Positions 23,610-30,218 of a stretch of DNA of 34,139 nucleotides are shown in pieces. Within the stretch, counting starts at the first letter, position 1. Every line of letters begins with the position of its first letter. The DNA comes from a virus: the IMG/VR virus record IMGVR_UViG_3300028920_000182, positions 1-34,139 of that record, one strand, 5' to 3'. The notes under the pieces are model-generated. The model worked only from the letters and a program-made list of their open reading frames with translations. It was not told the DNA's origin and did not search any database. The position numbers were made by a program, and so were the translations under genes.

Positions 23610-23858
23610 TTAATAATTTTTAATTTTATTTTCAATTTCTTTAATTTCATCTTCTAATAATGATTTAATGAATTTATGTATTAAAGTATATATTTTATTA
23701 TCTCTGGAATTTTGACGAAAATAAAGTTCTTCTCTATTATGTTCGCTAATTAATATTATTCCATCTCTTTTTATTTTATTAAATTTTTCTAATTCAATTT
23801 TTTTTGCACGTAATAAATTCATTAAGTCGCATATTTCTTGTGCTTCATGTTTTTTCAT
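23610..23858 (-). CDS. Hypothetical helical protein
   Basis: The 82-residue Lys/Glu-rich protein is helical except for a short strand (GIILISEHNREELYFRQ). The C-terminal helix has heptad character (LLEDEIKEIENKIKN). It overlaps the 115-residue gene upstream by ATGA. Not recognised. Confidence 0.6.
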   Translation of the reverse strand: MKKHEAQEICDLMNLLRAKKIELEKFNKIKRDGIILISEHNREELYFRQNSRDNKIYTLIHKFIKSLLEDEIKEIENKIKNY

Positions 23859-24202
23859 AATTTTACTTTTTTATTGGTTTTTAAATTTTTATATCTCACT
23901 CCTTTTATATACGAATTATAATTGATGTCTTGCAGTTCTTCAAATGGAGTTGAAAGTAACATTTCATTCTCAATACTATCCTCTTGCCATTGTATAATCA
24001 GACCTTTTTTCGCTTTGGAGTTTAAATCTAAGATAATATCGGATAGATTAAAGTAATATTGCTCGTTAAAACAAGCAATTTCCCCGACCTTATCGCCTAA
24101 CCAAAAATAATCTTCAATTCCTTGCTTATTGCAAAACAACTTTACGTATTTATTGCATATTGTTTCATATTCTGTGTTTAGTTTTTTTAATTCTTTTTTC
24201 AT
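23855..24202 (-). CDS. Hypothetical protein
   Basis: The 115-residue protein has an N-terminal helix (KKELKKLNTEYETICNKYVKLFC) and a middle with DYFWLGDKVGEIACFNEQYYFNLSDIILDLNSKA, a pattern I associate with unnamed proteins of Bacteroidota phages. GLIIQWQEDSIE could be a binding loop. Preceded by AAACAAATAAAATTATG. Function unknown. Confidence 0.6.
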   Translation of the reverse strand: MKKELKKLNTEYETICNKYVKLFCNKQGIEDYFWLGDKVGEIACFNEQYYFNLSDIILDLNSKAKKGLIIQWQEDSIENEMLLSTPFEELQDINYNSYIKGVRYKNLKTNKKVKL

Positions 24203-24237
24203 AATTTTATTTGTTTTTGCTAAATTACTAATTTTTA

Positions 24238-24444
24238 TTATTCATTAGTTACTTTTGAAGTTGTATTATTACACGTTTTGAGTTGATTTTTATCAATGTT
24301 TTTAATTTCTTCCAGTCGCTCCTGTAACTCCTCAATCAACTTGACACTCTTTTTTGTGTTCTTTGTTGATAGTTTTATTATCATTAATTCGTAATATTCT
24401 TTTAACTCTGTATTTGTTATTTCTTCCTGTTTTTCTGTTATCAT
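24238..24444 (-). CDS. Hypothetical coiled-coil protein
   Basis: The 68-residue protein is a single charged helix or coiled coil (residues 5-50) with a Thr/Asn-rich tail. It follows the 91-residue zinc-ribbon gene by 11 bases. A TTGATTTTTATCAA sequence within the gene resembles the operator of the early modules but lacks their promoter part. Function unknown. Confidence 0.55.
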   Translation of the reverse strand: MITEKQEEITNTELKEYYELMIIKLSTKNTKKSVKLIEELQERLEEIKNIDKNQLKTCNNTTSKVTNE

Positions 24445-24455
24445 TTTGTTGTTTA

Positions 24456-24731
24456 TTAAGTTATTTTAAATTCATCATACTCAAATTGACACTCTTCACA
24501 ATGCCAAATATTCAATCCTTTGTCAAATTTCACATCTTTATTTCCGCAGAAATAACATTTTTTAGATGCTTCCATTTTTTCTTTAATCAGTTTGATATAT
24601 TCGTTTTGCACCTTTTCTCCTGTATAAAAGAATTCAGTTATTATTGTAAATATGTAGCGTTCCTTTGCAGTTGTGAAACAATCTCGGTTGTTTATACAGA
24701 AGTCTAATATGTTTTTAGTTACTTTTTTCAT
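24456..24731 (-). CDS. Zinc-ribbon protein
   Basis: The 91-residue protein has helices at the N-terminus and a C-terminal zinc ribbon: CYFCGNKDVKFD (Cys59/Cys62) and WHCEECQFEYDEF (Cys77/Cys80). It lies three bases after the methyltransferase gene and is probably coupled to it. It could be a DNA-binding partner, but nothing proves that. Confidence 0.7.
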   Translation of the reverse strand: MKKVTKNILDFCINNRDCFTTAKERYIFTIITEFFYTGEKVQNEYIKLIKEKMEASKKCYFCGNKDVKFDKGLNIWHCEECQFEYDEFKIT

Positions 24732-24734
24732 AAG

Positions 24735-25391
24735 TTAAAAATTTAAAGTTTGTTGTGAAATATTATTTTCAATCCTGTTTATTGCTTTTTCAATGTATTC
24801 CTTGTCTATTTCTATTGCTGTTAAGTGTAAGTTCATTTTGTCAAGTTCGTTCGCTTTATGAACTGCTAATGCTATTGAGCCACTTCCAAAATGAGTGTCT
24901 AATATCTTTGCGTTTTCAATTGTATACCTGTTTAAAATCCAACTATATAATTCACGTGGTTTTTGTGTAGGGTGTATTTTGTTTTTATCTTCTACATTTA
25001 TATGTAGTTTATTGTAAATTTTCGCAGGTACTTTGCAATTAGTCCAAGCCATTTCACACATAGCAAAACTAAAATCTTCTGCATTACTTTTTTGCCATAT
25101 TATAAAATACTCGCTTGTAGGTAATTTAAAATTATTTGCACCCCAAATTATTTGGTTTTTGCTTATTCTAAAAAGTTGCTCAAAATATTCAGTAGTTGGC
25201 TTTTCATTGTTCCATTGTCCATTTTCGCTTCCGTGTTTATTTACATGGCTTCCACCTTTTTTAAATCTTTCTAATCCATACGGCGGGTCGCAAATACAAA
25301 TATCGTAAAACTTATCAGGCGTTTGTTTCATCAATTCCATACAATCGCCTAAATACAAGTCTAAAAAGTCCTGTGTATATACTTTTTTCAT
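24735..25391 (-). CDS. DNA methyltransferase (beta-class layout)
   Basis: The 218-residue protein carries the catalytic DPPYG (residues 35-39, N6-adenine or N4-cytosine type) before the SAM-binding DTHFGSGSIALA (165-176), the motif order of beta-class enzymes, with HPTQKP at 140-145 between. No restriction gene is adjacent, so it is an orphan methylase that may protect phage DNA or mark it. Its ATG overlaps the stop of the 73-residue gene (ATGA). Target site unknown. Confidence 0.9.
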   Translation of the reverse strand: MKKVYTQDFLDLYLGDCMELMKQTPDKFYDICICDPPYGLERFKKGGSHVNKHGSENGQWNNEKPTTEYFEQLFRISKNQIIWGANNFKLPTSEYFIIWQKSNAEDFSFAMCEMAWTNCKVPAKIYNKLHINVEDKNKIHPTQKPRELYSWILNRYTIENAKILDTHFGSGSIALAVHKANELDKMNLHLTAIEIDKEYIEKAINRIENNISQQTLNF

Positions 25392-25609
25392 AAGTTAATT
25401 ATTATTTGTCGTTCATTTTTTAATCTTGCAGAGCATACTTTATAAGCAACGTGCTTATTCCTTTTGAGCCATTTTTCAGCGTTCTCTTTTGTGAAGTTAG
25501 AGGCGTTAATAACGGCGTTTAATTCATCATAGGTGCAGTCTTGCCGACCTCTACCCATTGACATCAACCTTTGGCGATGTTCTGCTATTTTTTTGAGTAG
25601 TTTATTCAT
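25388..25609 (-). CDS. Small basic protein coupled to the methyltransferase
   Basis: I use the ATG at 25609, which overlaps the TAA of the zinc-ribbon gene upstream; a longer reading to 25669 would lie inside that gene. The 73-residue product has a helix (NKLLKKIAEHRQRL), a Gly-rich turn (MSMGRGRQDC) and TYDELNAVINASNFTKENAEKWLKRNKH, which looks like a helix-turn-helix. It ends within the methyltransferase start. A DNA-binding role is plausible but unproven. Confidence 0.65.
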   Translation of the reverse strand: MNKLLKKIAEHRQRLMSMGRGRQDCTYDELNAVINASNFTKENAEKWLKRNKHVAYKVCSARLKNERQIIINL

Positions 25610-25757
25610 CTCTAAATTCATTTGGCTGGTCTTCCCATTGACACTCTGGACATCCTTCTTCAAATTCAAATACTTCGCCTACATAACCACAAATACTACA
25701 TTTTTTCTCATCGTGCCTTGCTAATTCTCTTTGTAAATCATAATCAAATACTTCCAT
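25602..25757 (-). CDS. Small zinc-ribbon protein (51 residues)
   Basis: The ATG at 25757 follows an A-rich leader, two bases after the 132-residue gene. The product, MEVFDYDLQRELARHDEKK, continues with CSIC (20-23) and CPEC (36-39), a rubredoxin-like zinc ribbon rich in acidic residues. It overlaps the 73-residue gene and would be missed in lists with a 60-residue cut-off. Confidence 0.7.
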   Translation of the reverse strand: MEVFDYDLQRELARHDEKKCSICGYVGEVFEFEEGCPECQWEDQPNEFRDE

Positions 25758-25759
25758 AA

Positions 25760-26158
25760 TTATTTAATTTTTAAATATTGGTTTTTATTAATATCAAAAT
25801 TTTGTTCCTTTTTCCATACGTCGTTCATCTGTTCAAAATGTAAATTACACAACATCATTCCTCCACAATACCAAGCTCCAACTTCTTTACTGAAATAAAC
25901 TTTTTCTTCTTTGTGTTGTGTAGCATCTCTAACACAAGTATAAATCAATGTGTCGCCGTCTTTTATTTCATTTCCATCTACATCTCTAAAACCTGTTATT
26001 TCTCTTACATTTCTGTATTCTTTTAACTTTACTTTGTAATTATTATAAATTTTATCTACTACATTGTGTTGTAATAACTTTAAACGTATTTCACGCTCCG
26101 AAAGTTCTTTGTCTAATATATTTGCTTCAACCAGCAAATCGTATAAATATTTATTCAT
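25760..26158 (-). CDS. YopX-like hypothetical protein
   Basis: The 132-residue protein has a helical first third and a strand-rich part containing TGFRDVDGNEIKDGDTLIYT, like the 'F-x-D-x-x-G-x-E-I-x-x-G-D' turn of YopX-type phage proteins, followed by strands (EEKVYFSKEVGAWYCGG). YopX proteins have no firmly known role. It overlaps the exonuclease gene by 8 bases. Confidence 0.6.
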   Translation of the reverse strand: MNKYLYDLLVEANILDKELSEREIRLKLLQHNVVDKIYNNYKVKLKEYRNVREITGFRDVDGNEIKDGDTLIYTCVRDATQHKEEKVYFSKEVGAWYCGGMMLCNLHFEQMNDVWKKEQNFDINKNQYLKIK

Positions 26159-27053
26159 TTTTATTTATTTTTAAATTATTAATTGGTTCTATCGTATTCA
26201 TAAATTCTCTGCACAATTTTAAACATTCGTTTCGTTGTTCTATTCTTATTTTGTCAAATGGATGATTAACTAAATGAACTCTTTCCTCTTTTGGTATTTC
26301 AACAAAATCTTTAAACCATTCTATATGCACAATAGCACTCTGATTACAAAAATTCTCTAATCCTTCTCTTGTAAAGATATGATTACACACTAATTCTTTC
26401 ACTTCTTCTCTTTTATCCTCTCTTACATCTCCTTCTATGTTTAGTATATTGGAATAAAAATCAGTTCTTTTTAATTCTCGTTCTACCAAATCAAAAGGCG
26501 TATCTACTAAAACAAAAGCTAATAAGCTATGTTTAACGTTCCATAAGTCCATATAACAATCTAATTGCCTGAAATAATATTCGTGTTTCTTTTCCAATAG
26601 GTGAGCATTGAAAGTGTTAAAATCAAAAGTGCTTTTAATGTCTATAATAATTTCAGCTTTAATATCTCTTTTGCCTTTTACCCATTCATTTTCTTTTGTC
26701 TCTGGGTCATAAGTCAATAAACTTCCTAAAACTTCACTTAATAAATCTCTACCTTCTTTTTCAACTCTTAATCCTTTTTCAAAATATTTATTTCGTAAAG
26801 TGGTTTTTCTTCCATATTTTTCATTAAACACTATTTGAGTGCATAAGTTTTTAGCAGTTTCTGTTAATTTGTAAATCTTACTTTCATTCAATTTATTCTC
26901 CAAAGAGTGCCAATCCTTCTCCTGTTTGTCGGTTAATTTTTCTTTATTCCTGTATGCTTCAAGCGTTTCTGTTTGTCTTTCTGTTAAAGGTTTTGGGACA
27001 CTTACTAAATCTCCCTGATAATGACTCCTAAATTTATATTTATCAAATTTCAT
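26151..27053 (-). CDS. PD-(D/E)XK exonuclease, recombination type
   Basis: The 300-residue protein has a YqaJ/RecB-like nuclease layout: a helical Glu motif (GLRVEKEGRDLLSEVLG, near residue 95), a KGKRDIKAE strand with the catalytic Asp, IIIDIKST with the D-x-K pair, and the RQLDCYMDLWNVKHSLLAFVLVD helix-strand with the conserved Gln. It probably chews 5' strands to leave single strands for the RecT-like protein encoded two genes upstream. Family is well supported; substrate is inferred. Confidence 0.75.
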   Translation of the reverse strand: MKFDKYKFRSHYQGDLVSVPKPLTERQTETLEAYRNKEKLTDKQEKDWHSLENKLNESKIYKLTETAKNLCTQIVFNEKYGRKTTLRNKYFEKGLRVEKEGRDLLSEVLGSLLTYDPETKENEWVKGKRDIKAEIIIDIKSTFDFNTFNAHLLEKKHEYYFRQLDCYMDLWNVKHSLLAFVLVDTPFDLVERELKRTDFYSNILNIEGDVREDKREEVKELVCNHIFTREGLENFCNQSAIVHIEWFKDFVEIPKEERVHLVNHPFDKIRIEQRNECLKLCREFMNTIEPINNLKINKNE

Positions 27054-27090
27054 AATTATATTTTATTTAGTTATTAATTCCATTACTATT

Positions 27091-27471
27091 CTAACGTTTG
27101 CCAAAATAATATTTATCTTTAAATTTATAAAATTCTTCTTTTACAGATTTAATATGTTCTATATTATGCATTATATCTCTATGATTTTTTATAGAATCAT
27201 GATAAAGCTCTAAAAAATCTTCAAAAGTTATTTTATGTTCATAAAAAATAAACTGTTCATAATATTCGTCATTAGGATGTGTATATCTTTTGTTTGTTTC
27301 TACAAAACTTATTAACTTTGAACATAATTTAACTTTTACTCCCACATAAGTTGTTTTCTTAGACAATTCATATTCAGATTCTGCAATTAGTTTTTCATAT
27401 TCTCTAATTACCATCTTTGGATTTTTTCTAGCAGTGCTTCTGCTAAAATTTACATATTTAAAATTTTTCAT
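27091..27471 (-). CDS. Hypothetical protein between RecT and exonuclease
   Basis: The 126-residue basic, helical protein has no recognised motif. It separates the RecT-like gene (nine bases upstream) from the exonuclease gene (37 bases downstream), so it may belong to the recombination set. The common AATAAAATTATG leader precedes the start. A role as an accessory factor is a guess. Confidence 0.6.
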   Translation of the reverse strand: MKNFKYVNFSRSTARKNPKMVIREYEKLIAESEYELSKKTTYVGVKVKLCSKLISFVETNKRYTHPNDEYYEQFIFYEHKITFEDFLELYHDSIKNHRDIMHNIEHIKSVKEEFYKFKDKYYFGKR

Positions 27472-27480
27472 AATTTTATT

Positions 27481-28254
27481 TTATTTAGTTTCTAATTCTG
27501 TTCTTTTTAATTTAAATAAATCTTGGCAATCGTTTTGTAAATTTTCGCCTAATGTTTTCCATAAATTCATTAATTCTACTCCTGTTTTAATAGATTTTAA
27601 TTTTACTTTTACATCTTCTATTGTTAATTTAGGTTTTTCCAAAACGTTGTCCATTCCTTCATCATCAACTTCTTGTATATCAGCAAACTCATCCTCAAAA
27701 TGAAATTTTAGGTTTTTACGAAGCAAAGTTTTTTTATACAATTCCTGCCACCAGTCATTATAAAGATACTTCATATTTGAAAGTTCTTTATGTTTGTCTA
27801 ATTCTTCCTTTGCCATTGTGGTTTGAAATTCTCCTCTTCCTGCTATTCTTACTATACAATATCCGCCAATCAGGGTTTCTAATTTCTTACCAAATGGATT
27901 AGCTATTGTATGATTATATATTACTTTGCCGTTTTCTTTTTTTATTTCAAAATCATCTCCACTAAATACTAAATCTAAATCTATAATAGCATTTGGATAA
28001 TTTTTCAAAAGTCGGTTTTTATATACAATATAATCAAATGTTAAACCTCTTTGTGTGAGAGTGGCGTGTTTGCCGTCTAATGTAACACCCAATCTTTTTA
28101 AATCAGACACCACTTTATCAAAATAAGCTACGTCTTTACTCCATAGCCATTTGTTTATATATTCTCGTTGTTTGTTTTGCTTAGAAGCAATTTCAATGAT
28201 TACATTAATAAAATCTTTTCCATATTTGCTAATAATTTTTTTTAAGTTTTCCAT
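27481..28254 (-). CDS. recT: RecT-family single-strand annealing protein
   Basis: The 257-residue protein has the core of the RecT family: LVFSGDDFEIKKENGKVIYNHTIANPFG (about residues 95-122), the GGYCIVRIAGRGEFQTTMAKEELDKHKELS stretch and the Trp-containing DWWQELYKKTLL helix, then an acidic C-terminus. It should bind single-stranded DNA and anneal complementary strands, working with the PD-(D/E)XK exonuclease. It is the second gene of the operon led by the 74-residue protein. Confidence 0.85.
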   Translation of the reverse strand: MENLKKIISKYGKDFINVIIEIASKQNKQREYINKWLWSKDVAYFDKVVSDLKRLGVTLDGKHATLTQRGLTFDYIVYKNRLLKNYPNAIIDLDLVFSGDDFEIKKENGKVIYNHTIANPFGKKLETLIGGYCIVRIAGRGEFQTTMAKEELDKHKELSNMKYLYNDWWQELYKKTLLRKNLKFHFEDEFADIQEVDDEGMDNVLEKPKLTIEDVKVKLKSIKTGVELMNLWKTLGENLQNDCQDLFKLKRTELETK

Positions 28255-28260
28255 AATTTT

Positions 28261-28485
28261 TTATTTTTTAATTTCTAATTTAAATAATATATCATATTTT
28301 TTCAATGGACACCATTCTGGTATCACATATCCTTTTTCTTCAACAAAAGGTATCATATCTTTTTTATTCATATCTCTTTTTTCTAAAATAGATTTTAATT
28401 CGCAAAGATTTATGTTAGTAATTTCTGTGTGAAAATGACAAAAATTACACACTCCATCATTTATTATTATTTTTTTAGTTTCCAT
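28261..28485 (-). CDS. Hypothetical Cys/His protein leading the RecT operon
   Basis: The 74-residue protein has VCNFCHFH (Cys13, Cys16, His18) and a later PEWCPLKK (Cys59), a pattern that could hold a metal ion. It is the first gene after promoter/operator module copy 2. The linkage to recT suggests an early function. Not recognised otherwise. Confidence 0.6.
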   Translation of the reverse strand: METKKIIINDGVCNFCHFHTEITNINLCELKSILEKRDMNKKDMIPFVEEKGYVIPEWCPLKKYDILFKLEIKK

Positions 28486-28503
28486 AATTTTAATTGTTTT
28501 TTT

Positions 28504-28583
28504 ATTACAAAATTAATACTTTTTTTGCTTGTTTTGAACTTTTTATGTTTTATTATTACAATAAAATAGTTGATATTTATCAA
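28504..28583 (-). promoter_or_regulatory. Early promoter/operator module, copy 2
   Basis: On the minus strand, TTGATAAATATCAA (28570-28583, perfect 6-2-6 palindrome) precedes TGTAAT (28555-28560) by nine bases. The -7 box TAATTTTG is at 28508-28515. Spacing between the conserved parts equals that of copies 1 and 3 to within one base. It drives the RecT/exonuclease operon. Confidence 0.7.
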
Positions 28584-28596
28584 TCGTTAATTAATT

Positions 28597-29178
28597 TTAA
28601 TTTATTTTATAATTGCATTTTGTGGATATAAATATTTTATTTATCTTTGCAAAAATATTAGTTATAACTGCCTTTATTTTGAAAGGCAAAAATAACATTT
28701 TAGGAGGAGCTTCTCGTTCCTCCATTTTTTTAAAATCACTCCATTTTGCAAATCCATATTTAAAATCACTGGTTGTTTCTTTTTTGTTTAAAGTCCAAAA
28801 ACAACTACTGCAATTTCCCCAGTGGTTAGAATATCTTATAACACCTTCTTTTGTGTAAAAGTATTTTGAAGATATTTCGTCATAATCTATAACTCTAAAT
28901 CCTTCATTGCCATTACGTCCTTGAAAACGTTTTAAAACAGTGTATGTTTGCAGTGTATCTGCGTCAGTTATTTTAGTAATATCATCTCCATTGCTATAAT
29001 TATCATCTAAAATATAATGTTCTTGGAATATTTGCCAATCCCAAATTATAAAAGAGCCGTAAGATATAAAATCAGGTTCTCTTGTTTCTTTAAAGTTTTT
29101 AATTTCTTTGAAATTAACTTTTGTTTTAATAAAAAAAATATCTTTATTTATTTTGCTGTTTATTTTTATTGTTTTCAT
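28597..29178 (-). CDS. Hypothetical early protein with C-terminal basic tail
   Basis: The 193-residue protein has a middle part with VIRYSNHWGNCSSCFWTLNKKE and YGFAKWSDFKKM, a combination with conserved-looking Trp, His and Cys residues that I associate with unnamed early genes of Bacteroidota phages. The C-terminus is hydrophobic and basic (FKIKAVITNIFAKINKIFIS). A possible metal site is H118/C121/C124. Not assignable to a named family. It follows the 79-residue gene by nine bases, in the operon of module copy 3. Confidence 0.6.
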   Translation of the reverse strand: MKTIKINSKINKDIFFIKTKVNFKEIKNFKETREPDFISYGSFIIWDWQIFQEHYILDDNYSNGDDITKITDADTLQTYTVLKRFQGRNGNEGFRVIDYDEISSKYFYTKEGVIRYSNHWGNCSSCFWTLNKKETTSDFKYGFAKWSDFKKMEEREAPPKMLFLPFKIKAVITNIFAKINKIFISTKCNYKIN

Positions 29179-29187
29179 ATTTTTATT

Positions 29188-29427
29188 TTAAATTGTTAAT
29201 TTAAAAATATCATTTGTTGTTTTTTCAATAATTAAATCTAAAAACATCTGTTGTCCAGCAGTTGCACCATCAGAATTACAAGGTGCTTTTTCCCAATCTT
29301 TTTCTGCTTCGCAAAGAATTTGTTTTACTTCTTCATTATCATTAATATTAAGTTTTTCAGCAATTTCTAATGCTGATGTTGAATTTGAAAAAAATTCAAT
29401 AATTAAATTTTCAATTTTTGTTTTCAT
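29188..29427 (-). CDS. Hypothetical small acidic protein
   Basis: The 79-residue acidic protein is helical, with ALEIAEKLNINDNEEVKQIL recalling a small HTH-like helix pair and a NSDGATAGQQMFLDLIIEK stretch. Not recognised. It is the first gene behind promoter/operator module copy 3, so it may be one of the earliest expressed. Confidence 0.6.
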   Translation of the reverse strand: MKTKIENLIIEFFSNSTSALEIAEKLNINDNEEVKQILCEAEKDWEKAPCNSDGATAGQQMFLDLIIEKTTNDIFKLTI

Positions 29428-29450
29428 AATTTTGTTTTTTAATTGTTTAT

Positions 29451-29531
29451 ATTACAAAGATACGACACTTTTTGATACATTTTACATTTTTACACCTCTA
29501 TTATTACAACTAAATGATTGATATTTATCAA
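29451..29531 (-). promoter_or_regulatory. Early promoter/operator module, copy 3
   Basis: TTGATAAATATCAA (29518-29531), nine bases, TGTAAT (29503-29508), then about 40 bases to the -7 box TATCTTTG (29455-29462) and a short A-rich leader to the ATG at 29427. A 34-base stretch covering operator and TGTAAT matches copy 2 at about 30 positions. No -33 element is evident. Confidence 0.75.
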
Positions 29532-29715
29532 TGTTTTTAATATTATGTTAAATAGAAAACAAAAAAAGTGCTTCATTTTGTTTATTTAATTTTTAAATTT
29601 AAGTTTTTAATCATTATAAATACAGAATTTTACCCTGAATATTAGCATTTATTTGAAATTAACAAATAAGCATTAATATAAAAAGTTGATTTTGTTTTTT
29701 AATACCCACAAAACC
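29532..29715. other. AT-rich non-coding stretch
   Basis: No convincing gene here. It holds only weak short repeats, such as TTATTTG/CAAATAA near 29650-29670, and a 28-codon minus-strand frame that runs into the operator. A run AAAACAAAA...TTTTGTTT near 29561-29585 could form a weak U-rich hairpin that ends transcription from the 70-residue ORF. Confidence 0.4.
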
Positions 29716-29928
29716 TTAGCCAATCTCCGACACAATACCCTGTAAATTGCATTCATTAATACCACTATATTCAGTGCGAACACCGTTCAGGTCTCTTGTT
29801 GTCATCTGCAAGACAGAGCAGGAGGTTATGATATTAATATATTCGTTTTGACCTATCCGTTTTATTTGACTTATTTGGTATAATAAGCAAGGAGATAAAA
29901 CCCGAACCGAAGACCTTTTTGTTTCCAT
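29716..29928 (-). CDS. Isolated 70-residue ORF of unknown nature
   Basis: This frame starts METKRSSVRVLSPCLLYQIS and ends SGINECNLQGIVSEIG. It stands alone in a region otherwise without genes, has a more balanced base composition than neighbours and has a TAATTTTG box four bases before the ATG. It may encode a leaderless-mRNA protein, or the region may be a structured non-coding RNA: short stems such as CUUAUU/AAUAAG and GUG-UUCG-CAC can be drawn. No family recognised. Confidence 0.45.
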   Translation of the reverse strand: METKRSSVRVLSPCLLYQISQIKRIGQNEYINIITSCSVLQMTTRDLNGVRTEYSGINECNLQGIVSEIG

Positions 29929-29932
29929 ACTG

Positions 29933-29940
29933 CAAAATTA
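29933..29940 (-). promoter_or_regulatory. -7 box ahead of the isolated ORF
   Basis: The minus strand reads TAATTTTG followed by CAGT and the ATG at 29928. The -33 element is poor. If used, transcription would begin at or inside the start codon. Confidence 0.4.
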
Positions 29941-29958
29941 ATTTAAGTATTTTAAACT

Positions 29959-30102
29959 ATCCGATTTTATCCGTTTATAGTCGTTTAAATTTATCTAATC
30001 GGCTACGCTTACAATATTACTATGATTGCTCAAATATCATAAATTAGTCAATTAATTATCCGATTAAGTTTTTTTAAACGTTTAATTTTTTCTAATCGGC
30101 TA
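29959..30102. repeat. Two ~45-base direct repeats with internal dyads
   Basis: Copy A (29959-30005) and copy B (30058-30102) both begin ATCCGATT and end TCTAATCGGCTA, so each has CCGATT/AATCGG arms. The inner ends CGTTTAA(A/T)TTT(A/T)TCTAATCGG share 22 of 24 bases. Spacing start to start is about 99 bases. The region is non-coding, between the late terminator and the isolated ORF; replication origin, packaging or recombinase site are all possible. Confidence 0.65.
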
Positions 30103-30139
30103 TTGTGTCGTTATAGTTGCGTTTCCGTGTATATTCAAT

Positions 30140-30171
30140 AAAAAAAGTGCCACTAAATTAATAGCGACACT
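30140..30171 (-). terminator. Intrinsic terminator of the lysis operon
   Basis: On the minus strand AGTGTCGCTA (30162-30171) pairs with TAGTGGCACT (30146-30155) over ten positions, two of them G-U, with loop TTAATT and a following run of T (30140-30146). It lies 48 bases after the stop of the spanin-like gene and is the clearest terminator in the window. Confidence 0.85.
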
Positions 30172-30218
30172 CTAAACAACTAAAATATGAAAACACAAAT
30201 ATAATACTTTTTTCTAAA

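Noticed and set aside
29470-29560. 28-codon minus-strand frame MKHFFCFLFNIILKTL
   Set aside because: It runs across the operator and TGTAAT element of promoter module copy 3, so coding is unlikely despite an A-rich leader.
29716-29928. tRNA 3' end or attachment site in AGGTCTTCGGTTCGGG
   Set aside because: It looks like a T-loop at first sight, but no matching 5-bp stem or acceptor arm can be formed around it.
30195-30202. TATATTTG box just after the spanin-like gene
   Set aside because: It would yield only a transcript of about 50 bases ending at the terminator, and has no -33 element; probably chance in AT-rich DNA.
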